Assembly (NCBI GenBank): GCA_018065375.1 | Contig: JAGHTJ010000079.1 | Span: forward strand, 1 to 7,636 | Direction of reading: 5' to 3' | From: Candidatus Equinaster intestinalis | GTDB taxonomy: Bacteria; Bacillota_A; Clostridia; Oscillospirales; Acutalibacteraceae | Length of the DNA stretch: 7,636 nt | Part shown: positions 1-6,025 of the stretch, piece by piece | Layout: each line of letters begins with the position of its first letter | Numbering within the stretch: position 1 is the stretch's first letter | Made by a program: the position numbers and the translations under genes | The notes under the pieces: model-generated | The model's database searches: none | What the model saw: only the letters and a program-made list of their open reading frames with translations | What the model was told of the DNA's origin: nothing

Positions 1-22
1 ATATATAATATGATAATAAATT

Positions 23-766
23 TTATCCGAAAATTTCGCTTATTACCCACAAAACGCCAAAAAGGACGGGCTGATGGGCAAGATAAAAAATCAAAGAATG
101 TCTGCCCATAAAACGGACTGCTCGAACAAGGGAAAAATCCTTCGGAAAGTGAGGAAAGAGGGTCTTTTTATCCTTGTATGCCGTGCGCCCGAGCACTATT
201 CCCAACAGAAAATAGCAGATATTCGGCAATATCGGGAAAAAGTCTCCCGCCGCATAATCGGGGGTCATAAGTCCGAAAACAAAGAGATAATTTCTGATGT
301 CAAATCCGTCAGACGCTGCGGTAATAGTTATACTCTCAAACCATATTCCCACCGCAAGGGTTACTGCCGATAAAATCAGCAATACCGGGCTCGGCAGTTT
401 TTTGAAAAGCGGATAAAGCATCATGCAAACGCCCAGCAGGTGTAGTATACCGAAATGTATGAGGTCGCCGCTCCCTAAAAAATCGAGCTTGTAAAGCAGA
501 AATGTTGCAAGGGTTATACCCATACCGCAACAAAAAACTATCACTCCACGCCGAAAGCTTCGGCTGCCCAAAGTTGCGCTTATTCCCGAAATAACGATAA
601 AGAGGGCGCCGCCGTAATGGAAAATGAAATTTACTACCGGATTATCGGGCATCGCAGTACCGAAAAACACCGATAAATCGTAGGTGAAATGGGAGGCAAA
701 AACAAAAATCAGGAAAAATCCGCGCAGTGCGTCAATTTCCCAGATACGCTCCTTTTTCTGCTCCAT
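23..766 (-). CDS. DUF1624 / HGSNAT-like multipass membrane acyltransferase family protein
   Basis: This is a 247-residue integral membrane protein with roughly seven to eight hydrophobic segments (about residues 14-33, 47-66, 74-94, 103-121, 127-146, 159-167, 177-195 and 222-243). It shows the family pattern in order: an N-terminal EIDALRG motif (10-16) leading into the first helix with a following His, FIVISGISA (56-64), HFGILHLLG (104-112), DFFPILPN (175-182) and a C-terminal GRHSLIFYLAHQP (221-233). These match the DUF1624/heparan-alpha-glucosaminide N-acetyltransferase catalytic family. Its human member moves acetyl groups across a membrane to a sugar; most bacterial members have no known substrate, so the reaction here is unknown. 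I chose the ATG at 766 because AGGTG lies 8 nt upstream. A GTG at 775 is also in frame but overlaps that binding site. The gene diverges from the phosphatase gene and has only 22 bases of downstream sequence in the window. Family call is firm, function is not. Confidence 0.85.
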   Translation of the reverse strand: MEQKKERIWEIDALRGFFLIFVFASHFTYDLSVFFGTAMPDNPVVNFIFHYGGALFIVISGISATLGSRSFRRGVIVFCCGMGITLATFLLYKLDFLGSGDLIHFGILHLLGVCMMLYPLFKKLPSPVLLILSAVTLAVGIWFESITITAASDGFDIRNYLFVFGLMTPDYAAGDFFPILPNICYFLLGIVLGRTAYKDKKTLFPHFPKDFSLVRAVRFMGRHSLIFYLAHQPVLFGVLWVISEIFG

Positions 767-772
767 TTTTAT

Positions 773-778
773 CACCTC
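773..778 (-). promoter_or_regulatory. Shine-Dalgarno site fixing the start of the DUF1624 gene
   Basis: Read on the minus strand this is GAGGTG, with the AGG core 8 nt before the ATG at 766. The alternative in-frame GTG (775-773) lies inside this motif, so it is part of the ribosome binding site and not the start. Confidence 0.7.
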
Positions 779-784
779 ACCTGT

Positions 785-813
785 ATTTTACCATTTTTCC
801 CTTAAAAAGTAAA
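785..813 (-). promoter_or_regulatory. Predicted sigma-A promoter of the DUF1624 gene
   Basis: On the minus strand TTTACT (813-808) and TAAAAT (790-785) are separated by 17 nt. The -10 is 5/6 and the -35 is 4/6 to consensus. It would start transcription a few bases before the ribosome binding site, giving a very short leader. It stands back to back with the plus-strand promoter of the phosphatase, so the two -35 boxes are only 3 nt apart. Confidence 0.45.
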
Positions 814-816
814 CCG

Positions 817-845
817 TTGCAAAAGCTTTTCGGTTATGTTATAAT
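817..845 (+). promoter_or_regulatory. Predicted extended -10 sigma-A promoter of the phosphatase gene
   Basis: TTGCAA (817-822), a 17-nt spacer and a perfect TATAAT (840-845), preceded by TG at 837-838 (an extended -10, TGTTATAAT). The spacer holds the 10-bp palindrome AAAAGCTTTT (821-830), flanked by AACCG (812-816) and CGGTT (831-835), which could be an operator or chance. This is the best promoter match in the window. Confidence 0.7.
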
Positions 846-854
846 TTCCAAAAA

Positions 855-860
855 AGGAGG
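855..860 (+). promoter_or_regulatory. Shine-Dalgarno site fixing the phosphatase start
   Basis: A perfect AGGAGG, 7 nt before the ATG at 868. The frame is also open further upstream to a possible start at 727, but that start would lie upstream of the promoter and within the divergent gene, so 868 is the real start. Confidence 0.85.
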
Positions 861-867
861 AGAGAAT

Positions 868-1971
868 ATGTCAGTTAAAAAATTACTCTCGATTACACTC
901 GCAATACTTATTGTTATCGCCTGCTTTGCGGGTTGCGCGGAGAGCGGACCCACTCTGACCGACAAGCTCGTTTTAAAGGATATAGACGAGCCGGCAAGCA
1001 TTCACAGCGCCTTGCAGACAACCTTCCTTACCGGCGGCAGAGATGAAGCCCTTAAAACCGCCCGCGGAAGTGATGAATTAAGCCAGCCCAACGGCGTAAA
1101 CCTTTCGTGGGAAAACAATCTCGAGGGCGAATGTGAAGGCTACACCCTTTTGGTAAGTGAAAATTCCGATTTGAGCGATGCCAAGACTTACGAAACAAAA
1201 CGCACCGTTCAGAATGTTATAAATTTGAAAGTTGCTACCGAGTATTATTGGCAGGTTTCGGCGAAAATCGGTGAAAAAACCTACCAAAGCGAAATAAAAT
1301 CCTTTAAAACCGAGGATTTAGCACCCCGCAATCTCTATGTTTTGGGTGTTACAAATGCAAGAGACCTCGGCGGCTATAAAACCTCTGACGGCGGCAGAGT
1401 AAAGCAGGGTATGCTTTACCGTTGCGGCAGACTCAATGATGACAGCTCGGGAACCGTTACAGTTCAGGATAAGGGCATCTCAGTTATGCTTGACGACCTC
1501 AAAATCAAATCGGAGATTGATTTGAGGCTCGAAAAGGGCGCAAAAAACCACGAAACCTCGGCTTTGGGCGAAAAGGTAAGCTATTTCTTTATTCCGATGG
1601 AGTCGGATACCTTCCATATTGTTGAGGATAACGCAGGTCAGGTTGCCAAGGTGTTTGAGGTTTTGGGCAAGGAGGAAAATTACCCGATAGTTTTCCATTG
1701 CAGTATCGGAACCGACCGCACCGGCGCGATAGCCTTTATGGTAAACGCTCTGCTCGGCGTGGAAAAAGAGGATCTTTATAACGATTATCTCTTCTCGAAC
1801 TTTGCCCGCATTACCAACCGCAGAGACCCCTCCGCCGCAGATAAATATTATGCAAGCATTTCGGCGGCACAGGGCAAGGATTTTGCGGAAAAGACCTATA
1901 ATTATTTGCTGAATTTAGGGGTTAAAAAGGAAGACCTTGATAATACCATTCGCATTTTAAAGCAGAAATGA
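868..1971 (+). CDS. Secreted lipoprotein tyrosine/dual-specificity phosphatase with an FN3-like domain
   Basis: This is a 367-residue exported protein. Residues 1-23 form a lipoprotein signal peptide (KK, a hydrophobic core, then FAGC with Cys23 as the lipidation site). Residues about 74-148 look like a fibronectin type III-like beta domain (a Trp in LSWEN, GYTLLVSEN, then EYYWQVSA and SFKT). Residues about 150-367 are a Y_phosphatase3-type domain: NARDLGGY (163-170), GMLYRCGRL (181-189), EIDLR (216-220) and the P-loop HCSIGTDRTG (277-286), which holds the nucleophile Cys278 and Arg284 of the CX5R motif. It should hydrolyse phosphoesters (phosphotyrosine, or lipid/inositol phosphates) outside the membrane; the substrate is unknown. 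The usual Lys of the HCxxGKDRTG loop is Thr282 here, which may alter substrate preference. It is monocistronic, with its own promoter and terminator. Confidence 0.88.
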   Translation: MSVKKLLSITLAILIVIACFAGCAESGPTLTDKLVLKDIDEPASIHSALQTTFLTGGRDEALKTARGSDELSQPNGVNLSWENNLEGECEGYTLLVSENSDLSDAKTYETKRTVQNVINLKVATEYYWQVSAKIGEKTYQSEIKSFKTEDLAPRNLYVLGVTNARDLGGYKTSDGGRVKQGMLYRCGRLNDDSSGTVTVQDKGISVMLDDLKIKSEIDLRLEKGAKNHETSALGEKVSYFFIPMESDTFHIVEDNAGQVAKVFEVLGKEENYPIVFHCSIGTDRTGAIAFMVNALLGVEKEDLYNDYLFSNFARITNRRDPSAADKYYASISAAQGKDFAEKTYNYLLNLGVKKEDLDNTIRILKQK

Positions 1972-1988
1972 GACAGGCAAGCAAAACC

Positions 1989-2028
1989 AAACACCTGCTT
2001 TATCCGTAAGGGTAAAGCAGGTGTTTTT
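1989..2028 (+). terminator. Rho-independent terminator, possibly bidirectional
   Basis: A perfect 14-bp stem (1989-2002 pairing with 2013-2026) has a 10-nt loop and a T run at 2024-2028. It lies 17 nt after the phosphatase stop. On the minus strand the hairpin is followed by a T-rich stretch (TTTGGTTTT), so it may also end the convergent ECF gene, whose stop is at 2054. It fills most of the 82-bp convergent gap. Confidence 0.88.
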
Positions 2029-2053
2029 GATGAAATTATATCACAGACAGTTT

Positions 2054-2644
2054 TTATTTTATTCTGTGTGAAATTGCCTTGGCGGCGGGTATCGCAACGG
2101 CTATGCCTACGAGAATTTCGATAAGTCCGTTAAGTCCTACAAATGCTACCGCAAAGGCAAAGGGAGCGGGGGTTTTGAACATTTCCGCGAAGCCCTGAAT
2201 GTATTCGGTGTTCCAAAAACCGATGAGCATTACGCCGGTGAAAAATACCGTATTGAGCACAGGAGCGAGAACTCCCGCCGTGATTATTCCGATGTTTTTG
2301 TGTCCGGATTTTTTAAAGATGTCGCAGGCAAGTCCCGCAAGGGCTCCCGCGAGAATTCGCGTGGGAATGCACATAAGCAATGTTACCGGTACGCTTACGG
2401 CAAGCAGGGTTGCGCCAAACGGACTATAGCCGAGGCATTGCAAAAAGCTTACCGTTCCGAAAACCGCGCCGAGCAATGCTCCCGAATAAACTCCGTAAAT
2501 GCTGGCGCCCACGGCAATCGGTATCATAGAAAGGGTTATTTCAACCGTTCCTATTCTTATCGGTAAAAAGGAAACCACGATGATTAGTGCCGCCAGTATA
2601 CCGTTTACGGCAAGACGGCGAATTTTAAAACTTTTTTCATTCAT
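2054..2644 (-). CDS. ECF transporter S component (substrate-binding membrane subunit), substrate unknown
   Basis: This is a 196-residue, almost wholly hydrophobic protein with about six membrane segments (roughly residues 10-28, 36-52, 53-70, 76-110, 116-143 and 160-190). Its length and layout are those of S components of energy-coupling factor vitamin transporters. Family-like features are the short basic N-terminus, the VEITLSMIPIAVGA stretch (34-47) followed by YGVYSGALLGAVFG (50-63), PTRILAGALAG (94-104) and LAPVLNTVFFTGV (126-138). This fits the PF12822-type family. S components bind a vitamin or precursor and pair with a shared EcfA/EcfA'/EcfT module, which is not encoded here, so it probably belongs to a group II (solitary) system. 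The start is set by GGAGG at 2657-2653, 8 nt before the ATG. The short leader has no room for a riboswitch, so the substrate cannot be read from regulation. Pantothenate, folate or queuosine-precursor type remain possible. Confidence 0.85.
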   Translation of the reverse strand: MNEKSFKIRRLAVNGILAALIIVVSFLPIRIGTVEITLSMIPIAVGASIYGVYSGALLGAVFGTVSFLQCLGYSPFGATLLAVSVPVTLLMCIPTRILAGALAGLACDIFKKSGHKNIGIITAGVLAPVLNTVFFTGVMLIGFWNTEYIQGFAEMFKTPAPFAFAVAFVGLNGLIEILVGIAVAIPAAKAISHRIK

Positions 2645-2660
2645 TATTATTACCTCCGAT

Positions 2661-2680
2661 ACTGTCCGTTCAGGTACAGT
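2661..2680. repeat. Imperfect inverted repeat in the ECF gene leader
   Basis: ACTGTCC (2661-2667) and GGTACAGT (2673-2680) pair as a 7-bp stem with one bulged base around a 5-nt loop. It sits between the predicted -10 and the ribosome binding site of the ECF gene. It could be an operator or a small leader hairpin. Low certainty. Confidence 0.3.
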
Positions 2681-2688
2681 TCGAAGGT

Positions 2689-2694
2689 ATTATA
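2689..2694 (-). promoter_or_regulatory. Predicted -10 box of the ECF S-component gene
   Basis: A perfect TATAAT on the minus strand, 45 nt before the ATG at 2644. I see no convincing -35 at 16-18 nt upstream (the region is A/T-rich), so the promoter may be weak or activator-dependent. Confidence 0.45.
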
Positions 2695-2741
2695 CACCAT
2701 TTTTTTGAAAAAATCTACTTTTATTTTTTTATCAAGTATGT

Positions 2742-2747
2742 TACAAT
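2742..2747 (+). promoter_or_regulatory. Predicted extended -10 of the mnmE-mnmG-rsmG operon
   Basis: TACAAT preceded by TG and one base (TATGTTACAAT, 2737-2747) closely resembles the phosphatase promoter (TATGTTATAAT). The -35 at 17 nt spacing is only TTTTAT, but an extended -10 can compensate. Transcription would begin about 15 nt before the mnmE start. Confidence 0.5.
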
Positions 2748-2755
2748 ATCTTTTT

Positions 2756-2760
2756 AGAGG
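2756..2760 (+). promoter_or_regulatory. Shine-Dalgarno site fixing the mnmE start
   Basis: AGAGG ends 8 nt before the ATG at 2769. An in-frame GTG at 2760 overlaps this motif and is therefore not the likely start. The arrangement mirrors that of the DUF1624 gene. Confidence 0.7.
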
Positions 2761-2768
2761 TGATAACT

Positions 2769-3785
2769 ATGCAAAACGGAACCGTTGCCGCCATTTCTAC
2801 GCCGCTGGGCTCGGGCGGAATAAGTGTTATACGAATTTCGGGAGAAGATGCTTTTAGGATTGCCGATAAGGTATTTTGTGCCGTTTCGGGCAAAAAAATT
2901 GCCGACCAAAAGGGCTATACCGCACTTTTCGGTGAGGTCTTCGACCAAAACGGCAAGCTCGATGATGCCGTTGCCCTCGTTTTCCGCGCTCCGCATAGTT
3001 ATACAGGTGAAAATGTTGTTGAAATATCGGTTCACGGCGGTATGCTCGTTACCAAAAAGGTGCTCCGCGCTCTGTTCGGGGCGGGGGCAGAAAGCGCCGG
3101 AGCGGGTGAATTCACAAAACGCGCCTTTTTAAACGGAAAGCTCGATTTAACCCGAGCCGAAAGCGTTATGGGGGTAATCTCGGCGCAGAGCGAGAGCGAG
3201 CTCAAGATTTCTACGGCGGCGCTCGGCGGAAAAACGGCAACCGAAATCGGAGAAATTAAGGATATGCTGGTTGCCCTTGCGGCAAGTATAGCCGCCTATT
3301 CGGATTATCCCGATGAAGACCTCCCCGAGCTCTCGGTGGAAAATTTCGGCGCGTCCTTAAAAAACATTGAGCAGAGGCTCGAAAACCTGCTTAAAACCTA
3401 CGATGCCGGCAGAATTTTACGTGAGGGCATAGTTACGGCGATAGTGGGCAAGCCGAATGTAGGAAAAAGTACCCTTATGAATATGCTTTCAGGGGCTGAA
3501 AGGTCGATAGTAACCGATGTTGCGGGAACAACCCGCGATATTATCGAGGAAACGGTTATGGTGGGCGAAATTATGCTCCGCCTTGCCGATACCGCAGGAA
3601 TAAGGCAGACCTCGGATAGGGTGGAAAAGGTGGGCGTGCGGCTCGCAAAGGAAAGGCTCGAAAACAGCGAGCTTATCCTCGCGGTTTTTGACAGCTCCGA
3701 AAAATTAGGGCCTGACGATATGGAGCTTATCTCGGCTTTAAAGGATAAAAAGGCGATAGCCATAATAAAAATAAGAGCGATTTGA
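2769..3785 (+). CDS. mnmE: tRNA modification GTPase MnmE, N-terminal part up to a frameshift
   Basis: This frame holds residues 1-334 of MnmE plus four out-of-frame residues before a TGA. MnmE, with MnmG, installs the carboxymethylaminomethyl group on U34 of tRNAs using a folate one-carbon unit. Visible parts are the N-terminal folate-binding and dimerisation domain (about 1-118), beginning TVAAISTPLG, with HSYTGENVVEISVHGG (76-91) and EFTKRAFLNGKLDL (114-127). The first half of the helical domain (about 119-215) and most of the G domain follow: G1 GKPNVGKS (227-234), G2 GTTRD (253-257), G3 DTAG (274-277) and the IRQTSDRVEKVGV switch region. The G4 motif, G5 motif and C-terminus are absent from this frame but present in the next one. 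Alone, the product would lack guanine recognition and the second helical half, so it should be inactive. The join with 3782-4132 restores a protein of about 454 residues, the usual MnmE length. Identification is firm; whether the break is real is not. Confidence 0.93.
   Translation: MQNGTVAAISTPLGSGGISVIRISGEDAFRIADKVFCAVSGKKIADQKGYTALFGEVFDQNGKLDDAVALVFRAPHSYTGENVVEISVHGGMLVTKKVLRALFGAGAESAGAGEFTKRAFLNGKLDLTRAESVMGVISAQSESELKISTAALGGKTATEIGEIKDMLVALAASIAAYSDYPDEDLPELSVENFGASLKNIEQRLENLLKTYDAGRILREGIVTAIVGKPNVGKSTLMNMLSGAERSIVTDVAGTTRDIIEETVMVGEIMLRLADTAGIRQTSDRVEKVGVRLAKERLENSELILAVFDSSEKLGPDDMELISALKDKKAIAIIKIRAI
3767..3771 (+). other. mnmE: Frameshift site in mnmE at an A5 run
   Basis: The upstream frame reads ATA ATA AAA ATA AGA GCG ATT TGA. 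Moving back one base at the AAA gives AAA AAT AAG AGC GAT TTG, that is K-NKSD-L, the expected G4 motif NKxD. The simplest explanation is one lost A (A6 to A5), which would give IIKNKSDL. A gain of two As from A3 (IINKSDL) also fits. It may be a sequencing or assembly error, a true mutation, or slippage on a Lys codon. Confidence 0.9.
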
Positions 3786-4132
3786 AAAAGGAATTTGATG
3801 AAGAAAAACTCGGTGCTCTGCCGAGGGTTTATATAAGCGCGAAAATAGGTTCGGGCAGGCAGGAGCTTGTAAAAGCAATAGCCGAAATTACCGAAACCGC
3901 ATCTTTAAATCCCGATTCGGTGGTGCTCGGAAATGAAAGACAGCGCAACTGTGCCGAAAAGGCATTCGATGCGGTAAAGGAAGCCTCAAAGGCTCTTCTT
4001 GACGGGCAAACGGTGGACGCCGTAGGCGTTTGTATAGACGATGCACTTGCCGCCCTTTATCTTCTCACGGGGGAAAGGGCTACAAATACGGTCACCGAAG
4101 AAATATTCAGCAGATTTTGTGTAGGAAAATAG
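3782..4132 (+). CDS. mnmE: tRNA modification GTPase MnmE, C-terminal part after the frameshift
   Basis: This frame encodes the last 116 residues of MnmE. It runs directly on from the NKSD motif: the G5 motif as ISAKIGSG, the second half of the helical domain with NERQRN, and the family's C-terminal FCVGK ending with the conserved Cys of the CxGK box. A nominal TTG start at 3782 has no usable ribosome binding site. I therefore read this as the displaced tail of the same gene and not as a separately translated protein. The coding sequence shows no second lesion, which argues against a long-dead pseudogene. mnmG follows after 12 nt. Confidence 0.9.
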   Translation: MKKEFDEEKLGALPRVYISAKIGSGRQELVKAIAEITETASLNPDSVVLGNERQRNCAEKAFDAVKEASKALLDGQTVDAVGVCIDDALAALYLLTGERATNTVTEEIFSRFCVGK

Positions 4133-4135
4133 AGG
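4131..4135 (+). promoter_or_regulatory. Shine-Dalgarno site for the TTG start of mnmG
   Basis: AGAGG lies 9 nt before the TTG at 4145 and overlaps the mnmE stop codon. An in-frame TAG at 4136-4138 excludes any earlier start. The next in-frame Met would fall after the FAD-binding motif, so TTG is the only sensible start. Confidence 0.75.
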
Positions 4136-4144
4136 TAGAAAAAT

Positions 4145-6025
4145 TTGAGTTATATTGCAGAAAATTACGATGTTGCCGTAATAGGAGCGGGTCACGCGGG
4201 AATCGAGGCGGCGCTCTGCTCGGCAAGGCTGGGTGTTAAAACCGTAATATTTACCGTAAGCGCCGACTGGATAGGCAATATGCCCTGCAACCCCTCAATC
4301 GGCGGCACGGCAAAGGGTCATCTGGTAAGAGAATTAGACGCTTTAGGCGGTGAAATGGGTAAGGCGGCAGACGCCAATACCCTGCAAAGCCGTATGCTGA
4401 ATCTCGGCAAGGGTCCCGCCGTTCATTCGCTTCGCGCGCAGATTGACCGCCGCGCTTACAGCGGATATATGAAGCACGCGGTTGAGCTCCAGGAAAATCT
4501 TGATGTAAAGCAGGCTGAAATCACCGAAATCGAAAAGAGCGAGGGCGGCTGGGTGCTTACTACCCGCCTGGGCGCAAAACATACCTGCCGCGCCGTAATT
4601 TTAGCTACCGGAACATTTTTGGGCGGTAAAATTTATGTGGGCGAGGTTTCCTTTTCGAGCGGACCGGACGGTCAGTTCCCCGCAAATGAGCTTTCTCTTT
4701 CCCTTAAAAAGCTCGGGCTTCCGCTTCGCCGCTTTAAAACCGGAACCCCCGCAAGGGTTCTTAAAAGCAGTATAGATTTTTCGGCAACCGAGGAGCAGGA
4801 GGGGGACGAAAAAACCGTTCCGTTCAGCTTTTCCACCAAAGAAAATCCGAAAAATAAAGTAAAATGCCATATTACATATACCAATGATAAAACCAAAGAG
4901 GTAATCTTAAAAAATCTTCACCGCTCTCCTCTTTATGCCGGCAGAATTGAGGGTGTAGGCCCGAGATATTGCCCGAGTATAGAGGATAAAATAGTGAGAT
5001 TTTCGGATAAGCCCCGCCATCAGCTCTTCATCGAGCCCTGCGGCGAAAACACCGAGGAAATGTATCTTCAGGGTATGTCTTCGTCACTTCCCGAGGAGGT
5101 GCAGATAGAGTTTTATCACACCATTAAGGGTCTTGAAAATGTAAAAATTATCCGCAATGCCTATGCCATTGAATACGATTGTATCGACCCGATAGGTCTT
5201 CGCCCCACCCTTGAGCTTAAGGATTTTGCGGGACTTTACGGTGCAGGACAGTTCAACGGCTCCTCCGGATATGAGGAGGCGGCAGTTCAGGGCTTTGTTG
5301 CGGGTGCAAATGCGGCGCTGAAAATCAAGGGCGAAGAACCGCTCCTGCTTTCCCGCGCATCAAGCTATATCGGAACACTTATTGACGACCTTGTAACAAA
5401 GGGTTGCTCCGACCCCTACCGTATGATGACCTCCCGCAGTGAGTACCGATTACTGCTTCGCCAGGATAATGCAGATGAAAGGCTTATGCCCACCGGCAGA
5501 GCCTTGGGACTTATAGACGATGCAACCTGGACGGATTTTCTTGAGAAAAAACGCCTTAAAGAGGAGGAAATCGAGCGGCTTAAAAGGGTAACTATAGCTC
5601 CGAGCGCGGAAATAAACCAAATGCTCGAAAGTAAGGGCACAGCACCCCTTACAACCGGCATAAAGCTCGAGGAGCTGGTAAAACGTCCGCAGCTTACTTA
5701 TGCTGATTTAGCCCCCTTCGATAAAACAAGACCGGTTCTGCCCGACAGCGTCTGCGAAAAGGTGGAAACCGAGGTAAAATATGAGGGATATATTTCGCGT
5801 CAGGCGGCGCAGGTAGAAGAAATGCTGCGGCTTGAAAACAAAAAAATTCCCGAAGACCTCGATTATGAAGAGGTTTACGGAATAAGACTTGAAGCGAGAG
5901 AAAAGCTCAATAAAATTAAACCGCTGAATATCGGTCAGGCCTCCCGCATATCGGGGGTAAGCCCATCGGATATTTCGGTTTTGCTGATTTTTCTCGAAAA
6001 GCGCAGGCAGGAGGGCAAAATATGA
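4145..6025 (+). CDS. mnmG: tRNA uridine 5-carboxymethylaminomethyl modification enzyme MnmG (GidA)
   Basis: This 626-residue FAD enzyme is the partner of MnmE in making the wobble U34 modification of tRNAs, and it acts in the cytoplasm as the MnmEG complex. The dinucleotide-binding motif GAGHAG is at 14-19. It is followed by MPCNPSIGGTAKGHLVRE (46-63) with conserved Cys48, KTGTPARV (198-205), and the GidA signature GPRYCPSIEDK (272-282) with Cys276. EPCGENTEEMYLQGMSSSLP (297-316) and GQFNGSSGYEEAAVQG (368-383) come next. A C-terminal helical domain of about 200 residues ends in SGVSPSDISVLLIFLEKR. The length matches the family (E. coli about 629). It starts with TTG, 12 nt after the mnmE stop, and its stop overlaps the rsmG start. 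The gene is intact, which contrasts with its broken partner upstream. Confidence 0.97.
   Translation: MSYIAENYDVAVIGAGHAGIEAALCSARLGVKTVIFTVSADWIGNMPCNPSIGGTAKGHLVRELDALGGEMGKAADANTLQSRMLNLGKGPAVHSLRAQIDRRAYSGYMKHAVELQENLDVKQAEITEIEKSEGGWVLTTRLGAKHTCRAVILATGTFLGGKIYVGEVSFSSGPDGQFPANELSLSLKKLGLPLRRFKTGTPARVLKSSIDFSATEEQEGDEKTVPFSFSTKENPKNKVKCHITYTNDKTKEVILKNLHRSPLYAGRIEGVGPRYCPSIEDKIVRFSDKPRHQLFIEPCGENTEEMYLQGMSSSLPEEVQIEFYHTIKGLENVKIIRNAYAIEYDCIDPIGLRPTLELKDFAGLYGAGQFNGSSGYEEAAVQGFVAGANAALKIKGEEPLLLSRASSYIGTLIDDLVTKGCSDPYRMMTSRSEYRLLLRQDNADERLMPTGRALGLIDDATWTDFLEKKRLKEEEIERLKRVTIAPSAEINQMLESKGTAPLTTGIKLEELVKRPQLTYADLAPFDKTRPVLPDSVCEKVETEVKYEGYISRQAAQVEEMLRLENKKIPEDLDYEEVYGIRLEAREKLNKIKPLNIGQASRISGVSPSDISVLLIFLEKRRQEGKI

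Noticed and set aside
1..22. A/T-rich repeat (ATATATAATATGATAATAAA) at the left edge
   Set aside because: It is short low-complexity sequence downstream of the DUF1624 stop and forms no convincing terminator within the window.
74..373. Plus-strand open frame opposite the DUF1624 gene
   Set aside because: Its basic, low-complexity product has no recognisable motif and lies wholly antisense to a well-supported membrane protein gene.
727..867. Upstream extension of the phosphatase reading frame to a start at 727
   Set aside because: It overlaps the divergent gene and its promoter, and it would put the signal peptide in the middle of the protein. The AGGAGG-ATG at 868 fits a lipoprotein start exactly.
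2661..2680. LexA-like operator (CTGT...ACAG) upstream of the ECF gene
   Set aside because: The spacing is 10 nt where the E. coli-type box has 8, and Firmicute LexA boxes have a different sequence.
3762..3790. Canonical programmed -1 frameshift heptamer in mnmE
   Set aside because: Only the AAA codon can re-pair after slipping; the ATA before it cannot. I also see no clear stimulatory hairpin and no upstream SD-like enhancer.
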